Source: Pseudomonas sp. ATCC PTA-122608
Lineage (GTDB): Bacteria > Pseudomonadota > Gammaproteobacteria > Pseudomonadales > Pseudomonadaceae
DNA: 64,000 bases
Direction: 5' to 3'
Assembly: GCF_001952855.1 (NCBI RefSeq)
Contig: NZ_LPNO01000010.1
Location: 1-64,000 of the forward strand
Shown: piece by piece, positions 17,884-26,917 of the stretch
Position numbering within the stretch: position 1 is the first letter of the stretch
How the letters are laid out: each line of letters opens with the position of its first letter
Made by a program: the position numbers and the translations under genes
Notes under the pieces: model-generated
Databases searched by the model: none
What the model was told of the DNA's origin: nothing
Seen by the model: only the letters and a program-made list of their open reading frames with translations

Positions 17884-18612
17884 ATGCGCATCCTTGTGGT
17901 CAACGTCAACACCACCGAGTCCATCACAGAAGCCATCGCCAAGCAGGCACGGGCGGTGGCGTCCCCCGGCACCGAGATCGTCGGGCTGACCCCGTTTTTC
18001 GGTGCCGAATCGGTGGAAGGCAATTTCGAAAGCTACCTGGCGGCTATCGCGGTAATGGACCGGGTGATGGCCTACGACCAGCCGTTCGATGCGGTGATTC
18101 AGGCGGGTTACGGCGAGCACGGCCGCGAAGGTTTGCAGGAGTTGCTCAACGTACCGGTGGTGGACATCACCGAAGCGGCGGCCAGCACTGCGATGTTCCT
18201 CGGGCATGCCTACTCGGTGGTGACCACCCTGGATCGCACGGTGCCGCTGATCGAAGACCGACTGAAATTGGCGGGTTTGTATCAGCGTTGCGCGTCGGTA
18301 CGAGCCAGCGGCATGGCAGTGCTGGAGCTGGAAGAAGACCCGCTGCGGGCCATGGAGGCCATCGTGCGCCAGGCTGAATTGGCGATCAGCGAAGACAAGG
18401 CCGAAGTGATCTGCCTGGGCTGCGGCGGCATGGCCGGGCTGGACGACCAGATTCGCTACCGCACGGGCGTGCCGGTGGTGGACGGCGTGACCGCAGCGGT
18501 CGCCATTGCTGAAGGGCTGGTGCGGTTGGGGCTGTCGACCTCGAAGATCCGCACGTATGCGACGCCGAGGCCGAAGAAAGTGATTGGCTGGCCCGGAAAG
18601 TTCGGACACTGA
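17884..18612 (+). CDS. Hydantoin/allantoin racemase-like protein lacking the first catalytic cysteine
   Basis: This 242-residue Asp/Glu/hydantoin racemase-family protein has the family start (RILVVNVNTTESIT) and the second catalytic cysteine at C180 in ICLGCGGM. The first cysteine, expected in an A-C-F-G-D-P-G motif near residue 76, is replaced: the gene reads Q-A-G-Y-G-E-H-G, with glycine at 75. Two-base racemases of this family need both cysteines, so this protein may not racemise in the usual way. It follows the permease by 13 bp and is probably cotranscribed. It could be a lyase or isomerase relative. Confidence 0.75.
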   Translation: MRILVVNVNTTESITEAIAKQARAVASPGTEIVGLTPFFGAESVEGNFESYLAAIAVMDRVMAYDQPFDAVIQAGYGEHGREGLQELLNVPVVDITEAAASTAMFLGHAYSVVTTLDRTVPLIEDRLKLAGLYQRCASVRASGMAVLELEEDPLRAMEAIVRQAELAISEDKAEVICLGCGGMAGLDDQIRYRTGVPVVDGVTAAVAIAEGLVRLGLSTSKIRTYATPRPKKVIGWPGKFGH

Positions 18613-18620
18613 AGATCCAA

Positions 18621-18713
18621 AATGTGGGAGCGGGCTTGCTCGCGAAATCGGTGGATCAGTCGATGCATCTGGTGACTGTCACACCGCCTTCGCGAGCAAG
18701 CCCGCTCCCACAA
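18621..18713. repeat. REP pair between the racemase-like gene and the LysR gene
   Basis: Inverted GTGGGAGCGGGCTTGCTCGCGAA arms sit between two convergent genes. The right inner part (GACTGTCACACCGCC) is the same as in the copy at 5740-5836. Confidence 0.9.
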
Positions 18714-18730
18714 TTTGATCCCCACAAGGA

Positions 18731-19654
18731 TCAAATGGCACTGAACCGACGCCCCAACTCGCGTTCGGCAAACTGCTCCAGAATGAAATCCACAAACGCC
18801 CGGGTCTTGCCGGGCAGCAGCTTGTGTTCGGCGTAGTACAGCGAGATGTTGCCGTCATCGACGTACCAGTCGGGCAGCACTCGCACCAACTGGCCACTGT
18901 CGAGGAACGGCACCGCCATCGGCATGCTGACCAGCGCGATCCCCAGGCCTTGGGCGCTGGCGCAGCAGGCGGCGCCGGAGTCGCTCATGGTCATGCGCGG
19001 CTTGAGCACCAGCGGGCGCTGTTCGCGGTTGCGATGGGTGAGTTGCCAGGAGCGCACGCGTCCGGTTTGCGGTGAGCGGATCAGGATGCCGTTACAGAGA
19101 CCCAGGTCCTCGGGCGCGAGCACAGGCTTGCGCTTGGCAAGGTAGTCCGGTGAGGCCAGCAGAATCCGGTGCGCCGGTGCCAACTTGCGTGCGACCACGC
19201 CTTGGGGCAGCTCAAAACCACCGCCAATCGCGACATCAAAGCCTTGGCCGATCAGGTCCACCTGGCGATTGTCGAAATGCCAGTCGGGGCTGATATCCGG
19301 ATAACGCTGCAAAAACTCACTCAACAACGGCACCACGTAGCGGGTGCCGAACACGGTGCCCATGCTCACTTTCAGCGTTCCCACCGGCCGCCCTTCGGCG
19401 CTGGCCAAGTTGGCCACGGCATTTTGAATCGTGGTGAGGCTGCCGCTGACTTCTTCCAGGAATAGCTTGCCGGCTTCAGTCAGGGTCAGGCGCCGGGTGC
19501 TGCGCTGAAACAGCCGCACACCCAGGCGTCCTTCCAGCTTGGCCACGCTTTTACCCACGGCCGCCGGTGTCAGGCTCAGGTGCCGGGCGGCTTCGGCAAA
19601 GCTGCCACCCTCGGCGCTGCGCACGAAGCATTCGATACTGCCAAAGCTTTCCAT
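18731..19654 (-). CDS. LysR-family transcriptional regulator
   Basis: This 307-residue protein has the LysR N-terminal winged helix-turn-helix (FAEAARHLSLTPAAVGKSVAKLEGRLGVRLFQRSTR) and a C-terminal effector-binding domain. It is transcribed away from an SDR gene 114 bp away, the usual layout of a LysR regulator and its target. It resembles the CrgA/DsdC-like branch that ends in an L-P-D-W-Y-V-D-D-G-N-I-S segment. The inducer is unknown. Confidence 0.9.
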   Translation of the reverse strand: MESFGSIECFVRSAEGGSFAEAARHLSLTPAAVGKSVAKLEGRLGVRLFQRSTRRLTLTEAGKLFLEEVSGSLTTIQNAVANLASAEGRPVGTLKVSMGTVFGTRYVVPLLSEFLQRYPDISPDWHFDNRQVDLIGQGFDVAIGGGFELPQGVVARKLAPAHRILLASPDYLAKRKPVLAPEDLGLCNGILIRSPQTGRVRSWQLTHRNREQRPLVLKPRMTMSDSGAACCASAQGLGIALVSMPMAVPFLDSGQLVRVLPDWYVDDGNISLYYAEHKLLPGKTRAFVDFILEQFAERELGRRFSAI

Positions 19655-19768
19655 ATCGCCCCACTCTAAACTTTTGGTTTACACAGACTATAGCAATCAC
19701 GGTCTACCGAGGGCGCCATACGAGGTCGATACTCGACTCCAACCTCAACACACCTTTTGGAGATCGAC

Positions 19769-20515
19769 ATGACCACACAGAACCTCAGCGGCAAAGTCGC
19801 CTTGATCCAGGGCGGTTCTCGCGGTATCGGCGCCGCCATCGTCAAGCGCCTGGCCGCCCAAGGCGCAGCTGTCGCCTTCACCTATGTCAGCTCCGCTGCC
19901 AAGGCCGAAGCATTGCAGAACAGCGTGATCAGCGAAGGCGGCAAAGCCCTGGCGATCCATGCTGACAGCGCCGACGCAGCCGCCATCCGCAGCGCCGTCA
20001 ACGCCACCGTCGAAACCTTCGGGCGCCTGGATATCCTGGTGAACAACGCAGGCGTGCTGGCCGTCGGCCCGTTGGAAGATTTCAGCCTGGAAGACTTCGA
20101 CCGCACCCTCGCCATCAACGTGCGCAGCGTGTTTGTCGCCACCCAGGAAGCCGCGCGGCACATGGGCGAAGGTGGCCGCATCATCAACATTGGCAGCACC
20201 AACGCCGATCGCATGCCGTTTGCCGGTGGCGGCCCGTACGCCATGAGCAAATCGGCACTGGTCGGCCTGACCAAAGGCCTGGCCCGCGACCTGGGGCCAC
20301 GGGGCATCACCATCAATAACGTGCAGCCAGGTCCGGTGGACACCGACATGAACCCGGCAAGCGGTGACTTCGCCGAGAGCCTGATCGGCTTCATGGCCGT
20401 GGGCCGTTATGGCCATGTGGAAGAGATCGCCAGTTTCGTCGCCTACCTGGTCGGCCCTGAAGCCGGTTATATCACCGGTGCCAGCCTGACCATCGACGGC
20501 GGCTTCGGCGCCTGA
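19769..20515 (+). CDS. SDR-family oxidoreductase
   Basis: This 248-residue short-chain dehydrogenase has a cofactor loop G-G-S-R-G-I-G (residues 15-21), an N-N-A-G motif (92-95) and the catalytic S143, Y157 and K161. It is a classical SDR of the FabG-like 3-oxoacyl reductase type, acting in the cytosol. The ATG at 19769 is preceded by GGAG, so the four codons upstream are left out. It is probably controlled by the divergent LysR gene. The substrate is not predictable from the sequence. Confidence 0.9.
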   Translation: MTTQNLSGKVALIQGGSRGIGAAIVKRLAAQGAAVAFTYVSSAAKAEALQNSVISEGGKALAIHADSADAAAIRSAVNATVETFGRLDILVNNAGVLAVGPLEDFSLEDFDRTLAINVRSVFVATQEAARHMGEGGRIINIGSTNADRMPFAGGGPYAMSKSALVGLTKGLARDLGPRGITINNVQPGPVDTDMNPASGDFAESLIGFMAVGRYGHVEEIASFVAYLVGPEAGYITGASLTIDGGFGA

Positions 20516-20590
20516 ACCCACGCTGCGACATCACACCACGCTCCGACCTTGGTCGACACTGACTAACGCCAAGCATCATGCGAGACTGTT

Positions 20591-20620
20591 CGCCCGGGCC
20601 GGGAATGCCCGGGCGTTCTT
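20591..20620 (+). terminator. Probable terminator after the SDR gene
   Basis: CGCCCGGG and CCCGGGCG can pair around a short loop, followed by TTCTT. The T-run is short, so strength is uncertain. It separates the SDR gene from the sensor kinase. Confidence 0.55.
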
Positions 20621-20635
20621 ATGTCTGGAGTTCTC

Positions 20636-23600
20636 ATGACGCTGTCCAGCGGGCTGATCGCCGCCGTTGCCCTGGCCTATATGGCCATTATGTTTGCCAT
20701 CGCCTTTTACGGTGACCGTCGCCATGCGCCATTGCCGCCGCGGATGCGTGCCTGGGTGTATAGCCTGTCGCTGGCGGTGTATTGCACCAGTTGGACATTC
20801 TTTGGTGCCGTAGGCCAGGCGGCCGAACAGTTGTGGGCGTTTTTACCGATCTACCTGGGGCCGGTACTGCTGCTGGTATTGGCGCCGTGGGTCCTGCAAA
20901 AGATGGTGCTGATCAGCAAGCAGGAAAACATCACCTCCATCGCCGACTTTATCGCCGCCCGTTATGGCAAATCCCAATCCCTTGCAGTGGTGGTGGCGCT
21001 GATCTGTCTGGTGGGCGTCCTGCCTTATATCGCCTTGCAGCTCAAAGGCATCGTGCTGGGGGTGAACCTGCTGATCGGGGCCAGCGCTGACACCACCGGC
21101 ACCCGCTCCCAGGACACGGCGCTGATTGTGTCGCTGGTGCTGGCGTTGTTCACCATTGTGTTTGGTACCCGCAACCTGGACGCCACGGAACACCACCGAG
21201 GCATGGTGCTGGCGATTGCCTTTGAATCCCTGGTCAAGCTGTTCGCGTTTCTCGCCGTCGGTGCGTTTGTGACCTACGGGCTGTACGACGGGTTCGAGGA
21301 TTTGTTCAGCCAGGCGATGCTTGCGCCGCGACTGGAGGAATACTGGAAAGAGACCGTCAACTGGCCCTCGATGGTGGTGCAGACCGGCGTCGCGATGATG
21401 GCAATCATCTGCCTGCCCCGGCAGTTTCACGTCACCGTGGTGGAGAATATCGACCCCCAGGACCTGCGCCTGGCCAAGTGGGTATTCCCGGCCTATCTGA
21501 TCCTGGCCGCCCTGTTTGTGATCCCGATTGCCCTCGGCGGGAAAATGCTGCTGCCAGGCTCGGTATTGCCGGATTCCTACGTGATCAGCCTGCCATTGGC
21601 CGAAGCCCATCCGGCCCTGGCGGTACTGGCGTTTATCGGCGGAGCCTCGGCGGCGACGGGCATGGTGATCGTCGCGAGCATCGCGCTGTCGACCATGGTC
21701 TCCAACGACATGCTGCTGCCCTGGCTGCTGCGCCGTTCCAGCGCCGAGCGGCCGTTCGAAGTCTTCCGTCACTGGATGCTGTCGGTGCGCCGGGTGAGCA
21801 TTGTCATCATCCTGCTGCTGGCTTACGTCAGTTATCGGTTGCTGGGATCCTCTGCGAGCCTTGCAACCATTGGCCAGATTGCGTTCGCCGCCGTGACCCA
21901 ACTGGCACCGGCGATGCTCGGTGCGCTGTATTGGAAACAGGCCAACCGGCGCGGAGTATTTGCCGGGCTGGCGGCGGGTACGTTCCTGTGGTTCTACACC
22001 TTGGTCCTACCGGTCACGGCGAAAAGTCTCGGCTGGTCGTTCAGCCTTTTCCCAGGCATGACATGGCTGCATTCGCACCCGCTGGGCTTGTCGGTGACGT
22101 CCCTGACGCTGGGCACCGTGTTTTCCCTGGCGGGTAACTTCACACTGTTTGTGTGGGTCTCGATGCTGTCGCGTACGCGGGTGTCGGAGCATTGGCAGGC
22201 CGGGCGTTTTATCGGCCAGGAAACCAGCCAGCGGGCCAGCGCCCGCTCGATGCTTTCGGTGCAGATCAATGATTTGCTCAGCCTCGCGGCGCGGTTTGTC
22301 GGTGAAGAAAGGGCTCACCAGAGTTTTGTGCGCTTCGCCTATCGCCAGGGCAAAGGCTTTAACCCTAACCAGAACGCCGACAACGATTGGATCGCCCACA
22401 CCGAGCGCCTGCTGGCCGGTGTGCTCGGCGCTTCGTCGACCCGGGCGGTGGTGAAAGCCGCCATTGAAGGCCGGGAGATGCAGCTGGAGGACGTAGTACG
22501 CATCGCCGACGAAGCGTCAGAAGTACTGCAGTTCAACCGGGCATTGCTGCAAGGCGCCATCGAGAACATCACCCAGGGCATCAGCGTGGTGGACCAGTCG
22601 TTGCGGCTGGTGGCGTGGAACCGGCGGTACCTGGAGCTGTTCAATTACCCCGAGGGGCTGATCAGCGTGGGCCGGCCGATTGCCGACATCATTCGCTACA
22701 ACGCCGAGCGCGGGCTGTGCGGCCCGGGCGAGGCCGAAGTGCACGTGGCGCGCCGCCTGCACTGGATGCGCCAGGGCCGCGCGCATACCTCCGAACGGCT
22801 GTTTCCCAATGGCCGGGTGATCGAGCTGATCGGCAACCCGATGCCGGGCGGCGGGTTTGTCATGAGTTTCACCGACATCACCGCGTTCCGCGAAGCCGAG
22901 CAGGCGTTGACCGAGGCCAACGAAGGCCTCGAGCAGCGGGTGACCGAGCGTACTCACGAACTGTCGCAACTCAACGTTGCCCTGACCGATGCCAAGGGTG
23001 TCGCCGAGACGGCCAGCCAGTCGAAAACCCGGTTCCTCGCGGCGGTCAGTCACGACTTGATGCAGCCGTTGAACGCCGCAAGGCTGTTCTCTGCCGCCCT
23101 CTCCCACCAGAACGACGGCATGTCGCCGGACGCCCGGCAGCTGGTGCAGCATCTGGACAGTTCACTGCGTTCGGCGGAAGACCTGATCAGCGACTTGCTG
23201 GATATTTCACGCCTGGAAAACGGCAAGATCAATCCGCAGCGCCAGCCCTTCGTGCTCAATGAACTGTTCGATACGTTGGGCGCCGAGTTCAAGGCGCTGG
23301 CCCAGGAACAGGGTTTGCGCTTCCGCCTGCGGGGCAGCCGTTTGCGGGTCGATAGCGACATCAAGTTGTTGCGGCGAGTGTTGCAGAATTTCCTGACCAA
23401 CGCGTTCCGGTATGCCGACGGGCCGGTGTTGCTGGGTGTCCGGCGCCGGCGTGGCGAACTGTGCCTTGAGGTGTGGGACCGTGGTCCCGGCATTCCCCAG
23501 GACAAGCAAAAAGTCATTTTTGAGGAATTCAAACGCCTGGACAGTCACCAGACCCGTGCCGAGAAAGGCCTCGGTCTGGGCCTGGCGATTGCCGACGGCT

Positions 23601-24106
23601 TGTGCCGCGTGCTGGGGCATCGCTTGAGTGTGCGCTCATGGCCGGGCAAAGGCAGCGTGTTCAGTGTGCGCGTGCCGTTGGCGCGCAGCCAGGTCAGCGC
23701 GCCTGCCAAGCCAGCGCAGGAAAGCGGCCAGCCGTTGAGTGGCGCGCAGGTGCTGTGTGTGGATAACGAAGAAAGCATCCTGATCGGCATGCGCAGTCTG
23801 CTCACGCGCTGGGGCTGCGAGGTCTGGACCGCGCGTGACCAGGCACAATGTGCCGCGCTGCTGGCCGAGGGTGTGCGCCCGCAACTGGCCCTGGTGGATT
23901 ACCACCTGGACAACGGCGAAACCGGCACCGAATTGATGGGCTGGCTGCGTGCACAACTGGCGGAGCCGATTCCGGGTGTGGTGATCAGTGCCGATGGACG
24001 GCCGGAGATGGTGGCCCAGGTGCATGCGGCAGGGTTGGACTACCTGGCCAAGCCGGTGAAGCCGGCGGCATTGCGGGCCTTGTTAAGCCGGCACCTGCCG
24101 CTTTAG
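20636..24106 (+). CDS. Transporter-coupled hybrid sensor histidine kinase (CrbS/MxtR-like)
   Basis: This protein of 1156 residues has about thirteen N-terminal membrane helices of the sodium/solute symporter type (to about 510), a PAS-like region (about 635-750), a short coiled coil, a kinase core with phospho-accepting H in AVSHDLMQPLNAARLF (near 805), an ATPase domain (NFLTNAFRYADG, GLGLGLAIA), and a receiver domain with LVDYHLDNGETG (aspartate near 1087). The layout is that of CrbS/MxtR, which controls acetate use through the CrbR/ErdR regulator. CbrA is shorter and lacks the receiver. The ATG at 20636 has a nearby GGAG. No partner response regulator is adjacent. Confidence 0.8.
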   Translation: MTLSSGLIAAVALAYMAIMFAIAFYGDRRHAPLPPRMRAWVYSLSLAVYCTSWTFFGAVGQAAEQLWAFLPIYLGPVLLLVLAPWVLQKMVLISKQENITSIADFIAARYGKSQSLAVVVALICLVGVLPYIALQLKGIVLGVNLLIGASADTTGTRSQDTALIVSLVLALFTIVFGTRNLDATEHHRGMVLAIAFESLVKLFAFLAVGAFVTYGLYDGFEDLFSQAMLAPRLEEYWKETVNWPSMVVQTGVAMMAIICLPRQFHVTVVENIDPQDLRLAKWVFPAYLILAALFVIPIALGGKMLLPGSVLPDSYVISLPLAEAHPALAVLAFIGGASAATGMVIVASIALSTMVSNDMLLPWLLRRSSAERPFEVFRHWMLSVRRVSIVIILLLAYVSYRLLGSSASLATIGQIAFAAVTQLAPAMLGALYWKQANRRGVFAGLAAGTFLWFYTLVLPVTAKSLGWSFSLFPGMTWLHSHPLGLSVTSLTLGTVFSLAGNFTLFVWVSMLSRTRVSEHWQAGRFIGQETSQRASARSMLSVQINDLLSLAARFVGEERAHQSFVRFAYRQGKGFNPNQNADNDWIAHTERLLAGVLGASSTRAVVKAAIEGREMQLEDVVRIADEASEVLQFNRALLQGAIENITQGISVVDQSLRLVAWNRRYLELFNYPEGLISVGRPIADIIRYNAERGLCGPGEAEVHVARRLHWMRQGRAHTSERLFPNGRVIELIGNPMPGGGFVMSFTDITAFREAEQALTEANEGLEQRVTERTHELSQLNVALTDAKGVAETASQSKTRFLAAVSHDLMQPLNAARLFSAALSHQNDGMSPDARQLVQHLDSSLRSAEDLISDLLDISRLENGKINPQRQPFVLNELFDTLGAEFKALAQEQGLRFRLRGSRLRVDSDIKLLRRVLQNFLTNAFRYADGPVLLGVRRRRGELCLEVWDRGPGIPQDKQKVIFEEFKRLDSHQTRAEKGLGLGLAIADGLCRVLGHRLSVRSWPGKGSVFSVRVPLARSQVSAPAKPAQESGQPLSGAQVLCVDNEESILIGMRSLLTRWGCEVWTARDQAQCAALLAEGVRPQLALVDYHLDNGETGTELMGWLRAQLAEPIPGVVISADGRPEMVAQVHAAGLDYLAKPVKPAALRALLSRHLPL

Positions 24107-24111
24107 CCCCT

Positions 24112-24202
24112 GTGGAAGCTGGCTTGCCTGCGATGGCATCGCCTCGGTGTATCTGGAGGACCGAGGTGTCTGCATCGCAGGCAAGCCAGCTCCTACAGAG
24201 AC
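24112..24202. repeat. REP pair between the sensor kinase and rmuC
   Basis: Inverted arms TGTGGAAGCTGGCTTGCCTGCGAT and ATCGCAGGCAAGCCAGCTCCTACA flank a spacer that is also palindromic (CCTCGGT and ACCGAGG). It lies between convergent genes. Confidence 0.85.
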
Positions 24203-24208
24203 CGGTGA

Positions 24209-25687
24209 CTATTCTGGCAACTGCGCCACGCCGTCTTCATCGGTCATCGCGCGTTCCAGCAGGTCGGCCGGCAGGCTTTTGCTGGCGCGGGCGCCGAGCA
24301 GCTTCAGTTGCTCGGTACGGCTCACCAGGTTGCCGCGCCCATCGGTCAGCTTGTTGCGTGCTGCGCTGTAGGCTTTGTCCAACTGCTGCAGGCGGTTGCC
24401 TACCTCGTCCAGGTCCTGGATAAACAGCACGAACTTGTCGTACAGCCAACCGGCACGCTCGGCGATTTCCCGGGCGTTCTGGCTTTGCCGTTCCTGTTTC
24501 CACAGGCTGTCGATCACCCGCAAGGTGGCCAGCAGTGTGGTCGGACTGACGATCACGATATTGCGGTCGAAGGCTTCCTGGAACAGGTTCGGCTCGGCTT
24601 GGAGTGCAGCCGAAAATGCGGCTTCGATGGGCACGAACAGCAGCACGAAATCCAGGCTGTGCAGGCCTTCGAGACGTTTGTAGTCCTTGCCGGCCAGGCC
24701 TTTGACGTGATTGCGCAACGACAGTACGTGTTGCTTGAGGGCCACCTGGCCGATCGCCTGGTCATCCTCGGAAACGTACTGTTGATAGGCGGTCAGGCTG
24801 ACCTTGGAGTCCACCACTATCTGCTTGTCACCCGGCAACATGATCAACACGTCGGGCTGGAAGCGCTCGCCGTCCGGGCCCTTGAGGTTGACCTGGGTCT
24901 GGTACTCACGGCCCTTCTCCAGGCCTGCATGTTCCAGCACTCGCTCCAGGATCAACTCACCCCAGTTGCCCTGGGTTTTCTGACCCTTAAGGGCGCGGGT
25001 CAGGTTGGTGGCTTCATCGGACAGTCGCAGGTTCAGCTGTTGCAGGCGCTCCAGTTCCTTGGCCAGGGAAAACCGCTCACGGGCTTCGCTCTGGTAGCTT
25101 TCTTCGACGCGTTTTTCGAACGACTGGATGCGCTCCTTGAGCGGGTCGAGCAATTGGCCGAGGCGCTGCTGGCTGGTTTCGGCAAAGCGCTGTTCGCGCT
25201 CGTCAAAGATCTTGCCGGCGAGTTCAGCGAACTGCGCGCGCAGCTCGTCGCGGGAGCCTTGCAGATCGCTGAGGCGTTGCTGATGGCTTTCCTGTTGCTC
25301 GCGCAGTTCGGCACGCAGGGACGCGGACAAAGCGTCCAGGCGGCGCAGTTCGGTTTCCTTGGCGGAACGGTCGAGGTTCCAGGCGTGGGCGGCGTCGCGG
25401 GCGTTGTCGCGGTCAATCTGCAGCAGTTCGACTTCGCGGCGCACCGCGGCCAGGTCGGCCTGTTTGGCGGCATTGGCCTGGCTGAGGTCGCTGATTTCGT
25501 CGCGGCTGGCGTCCAGCTGCGCGGCGAGCCCTTCCTGGGCCATTTGTGCGGTGGCCAGGCGCTCTTCGAGCAATTCCCAGCCGGCCATTCGCGCCGTCAG
25601 TTTTCGCTGAATCTGCCAGCACAGCCCCAACAGCGGCAATCCAGCACCGGCGAGACCCAGCGCAACACTGGTCCAGTCAAAAGCCAT
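24209..25687 (-). CDS. rmuC: DNA recombination protein RmuC
   Basis: This 492-residue protein has one N-terminal membrane helix, a long coiled coil (about residues 25-200) and the C-terminal RmuC domain (GNWGELILERVLEHAGL, DVLIMLPGDKQIVVDSKVSL). RmuC limits inversions at short inverted repeats, which fits a genome rich in such repeats, and it has an endonuclease-like fold. The ATG at 25687 has AGGA in position; the GTG six codons earlier is less likely. It is convergent with the kinase gene. Confidence 0.92.
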   Translation of the reverse strand: MAFDWTSVALGLAGAGLPLLGLCWQIQRKLTARMAGWELLEERLATAQMAQEGLAAQLDASRDEISDLSQANAAKQADLAAVRREVELLQIDRDNARDAAHAWNLDRSAKETELRRLDALSASLRAELREQQESHQQRLSDLQGSRDELRAQFAELAGKIFDEREQRFAETSQQRLGQLLDPLKERIQSFEKRVEESYQSEARERFSLAKELERLQQLNLRLSDEATNLTRALKGQKTQGNWGELILERVLEHAGLEKGREYQTQVNLKGPDGERFQPDVLIMLPGDKQIVVDSKVSLTAYQQYVSEDDQAIGQVALKQHVLSLRNHVKGLAGKDYKRLEGLHSLDFVLLFVPIEAAFSAALQAEPNLFQEAFDRNIVIVSPTTLLATLRVIDSLWKQERQSQNAREIAERAGWLYDKFVLFIQDLDEVGNRLQQLDKAYSAARNKLTDGRGNLVSRTEQLKLLGARASKSLPADLLERAMTDEDGVAQLPE

Positions 25688-25748
25688 AGCGATTCCTGCC
25701 GTCACCCGAAAAGAAGAAGGTTAACCAAGCCTGCGCATTGAGGACAGC

Positions 25749-26072
25749 TCAGTCTTCGATCTGGCCCAGTTCACGCTGGGCGATGCGGTCGCCGGCGCGG
25801 GCGGCCTGGCGCAGCAGGTCGTGGCCGATGCGGCGGTCCCGGGCGTTGCCGCACTCGCGGCACATCAACTGGCCCAGGCGGCTTTGCGCTACCACCACGC
25901 CAGCCCGAGCCGGTTGCTTGAGCAAATGCCCGGCGAAATGCTTGACGTTGGAGCTGTGGCCCAGGCGCGGGCTGTCGAGCAGCCACAAGGCAACTTTCAG
26001 GGAAAAACGCTTGGGTGCGGTAACAACCTGAGGGCTGTCGGTAACAGAAGGTGATACTGAGCGAAACTTCAT
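25749..26072 (-). CDS. Small Sel1-repeat-like protein
   Basis: This 107-residue protein has helical segments of Sel1/TPR-like character (LLKQPARAGVVVAQSRLGQLM, LLRQAARAGDRIAQRELGQI) and a C-R-E-C pair that could bind metal. It is conserved in pseudomonads as a hypothetical or Sel1-repeat protein (recollection). No signal peptide is visible. The ATG at 26072 begins the conserved part; the ribosome site is weak. It lies 61 bp upstream of rmuC on the same strand and may be cotranscribed with it. Confidence 0.75.
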   Translation of the reverse strand: MKFRSVSPSVTDSPQVVTAPKRFSLKVALWLLDSPRLGHSSNVKHFAGHLLKQPARAGVVVAQSRLGQLMCRECGNARDRRIGHDLLRQAARAGDRIAQRELGQIED

Positions 26073-26190
26073 AAAGCACTGTGGGACAGAACGGAAGGCG
26101 CGCCACTCTACTCTTTTTTTCGTACAGGTAAAGCTGAAAAAACCCTGCACGCCCGTCCTAGAGCAAGCGCTTGGGACAATCCACAGAAGC

Positions 26191-26199
26191 TGTGGATAA
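26191..26199 (-). promoter_or_regulatory. Consensus DnaA-box match TTATCCACA
   Basis: TGTGGATAA here is the complement of TTATCCACA, an exact DnaA box. Two weaker relatives lie within 25 bp (ACAATCCACA at 26177-26186 and the complement of TTGTCCACT at 26203-26211). A single exact box may be chance or a titration or regulatory site; no origin genes are nearby. Confidence 0.35.
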
Positions 26200-26398
26200 C
26201 TCAGTGGACAACCGTTCTGTAACTCCCGCAAAGGCCCATGGAATGGGGGCCGCAGTCAAACTGACGATTTTTTCACCAATAAAAAAAAGCTCTATTTTTC
26301 ATTGACTTAAATTTTAGTTGCAGGCACCCGGGGGCGCTGATGGGTTTATGTCAGGACGGTGACACAGGGCGCAACCAATGTGCACAACTACTCATCTG

Positions 26399-26423
26399 GC
26401 GGTTATATCAACCGCGTTTTTTT
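26399..26423 (+). terminator. Intrinsic terminator with no upstream gene
   Basis: GCGGTT and AACCGC pair around ATATC and are followed by GTTTTTTT, a clean rho-independent terminator on the + strand. The nearest gene upstream (25749-26072) is on the other strand, so this must end a non-coding transcript or a leader. Confidence 0.6.
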
Positions 26424-26917
26424 GTCAGACGGCGGCTGATGAATGTTACCGACGCACCACAGCCAGAAAAGTTTTTTACCTAGCACACTTCCTTTCATCG
26501 TTTCAATCCGTTACTATCCGCGGCGTTAGTACCAAGCTGAAAGTCAATTCTGGTCGAACAACTCCCTCACGGCACCGCCGACAAAAAGGGATCGACCACC
26601 TCGATGGTTTCCAGGTATCACTTGCGACGACACAGCCTTTGAACAAGCAAAGGGTGTCGCGAAGTCTCAATACTCTGAAAGAACCAACCTGCAAATTGAT
26701 CAGGATCTTCACCCTGGGCCCAGAACCTTTGCCCCTGTTGTGTTGCCTGCCCTCCTAAGTACCTACCTGCCAGCCCAAGCGCGCCAACTTAATAGCGCTT
26801 CAAACTGGCTGCTTTGTTCCAGTCGGGTTCTTCGTTCGATCAATAGTGATCAACGTCACTGGAACGTTTTAACGTTGCACGGTTCTTAACCGTGTCATTT
26901 GTAGGAACACCAATAAT

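Larger units (their letters stand above)
26073..26917. other. Long gene-poor region with a DnaA-box match and an orphan terminator
   Basis: This stretch of 845 bp contains no convincing gene. The + strand reading frame at 26378-26758 has no ribosome site and low-complexity composition. Visible elements are a DnaA-box match (26191-26199), an intrinsic terminator (26399-26423), A/T runs at 26268-26290, and two small inverted repeats just before the next gene: GATCA-ATAG-TGATC (26838-26851) and CACGGTT-CT-TAACCGTG (26878-26893). It may hold a small RNA plus a long leader for the gene at 26918. Confidence 0.5.

Noticed and set aside
24308..25741. 477-codon + strand frame opposite rmuC
   Set aside because: rmuC on the minus strand carries the family domain and a good start; this frame is an antisense by-product.
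26177..26211. Possible second replication origin
   Set aside because: Only one exact DnaA box and no dnaA, dnaN or AT-rich unwinding array; reported only as a low-interest box cluster.
26378..26758. 126-codon + strand frame in the gene-poor gap
   Set aside because: It starts before the terminator at 26399, has no ribosome site and mixed composition; not convincing as a gene.
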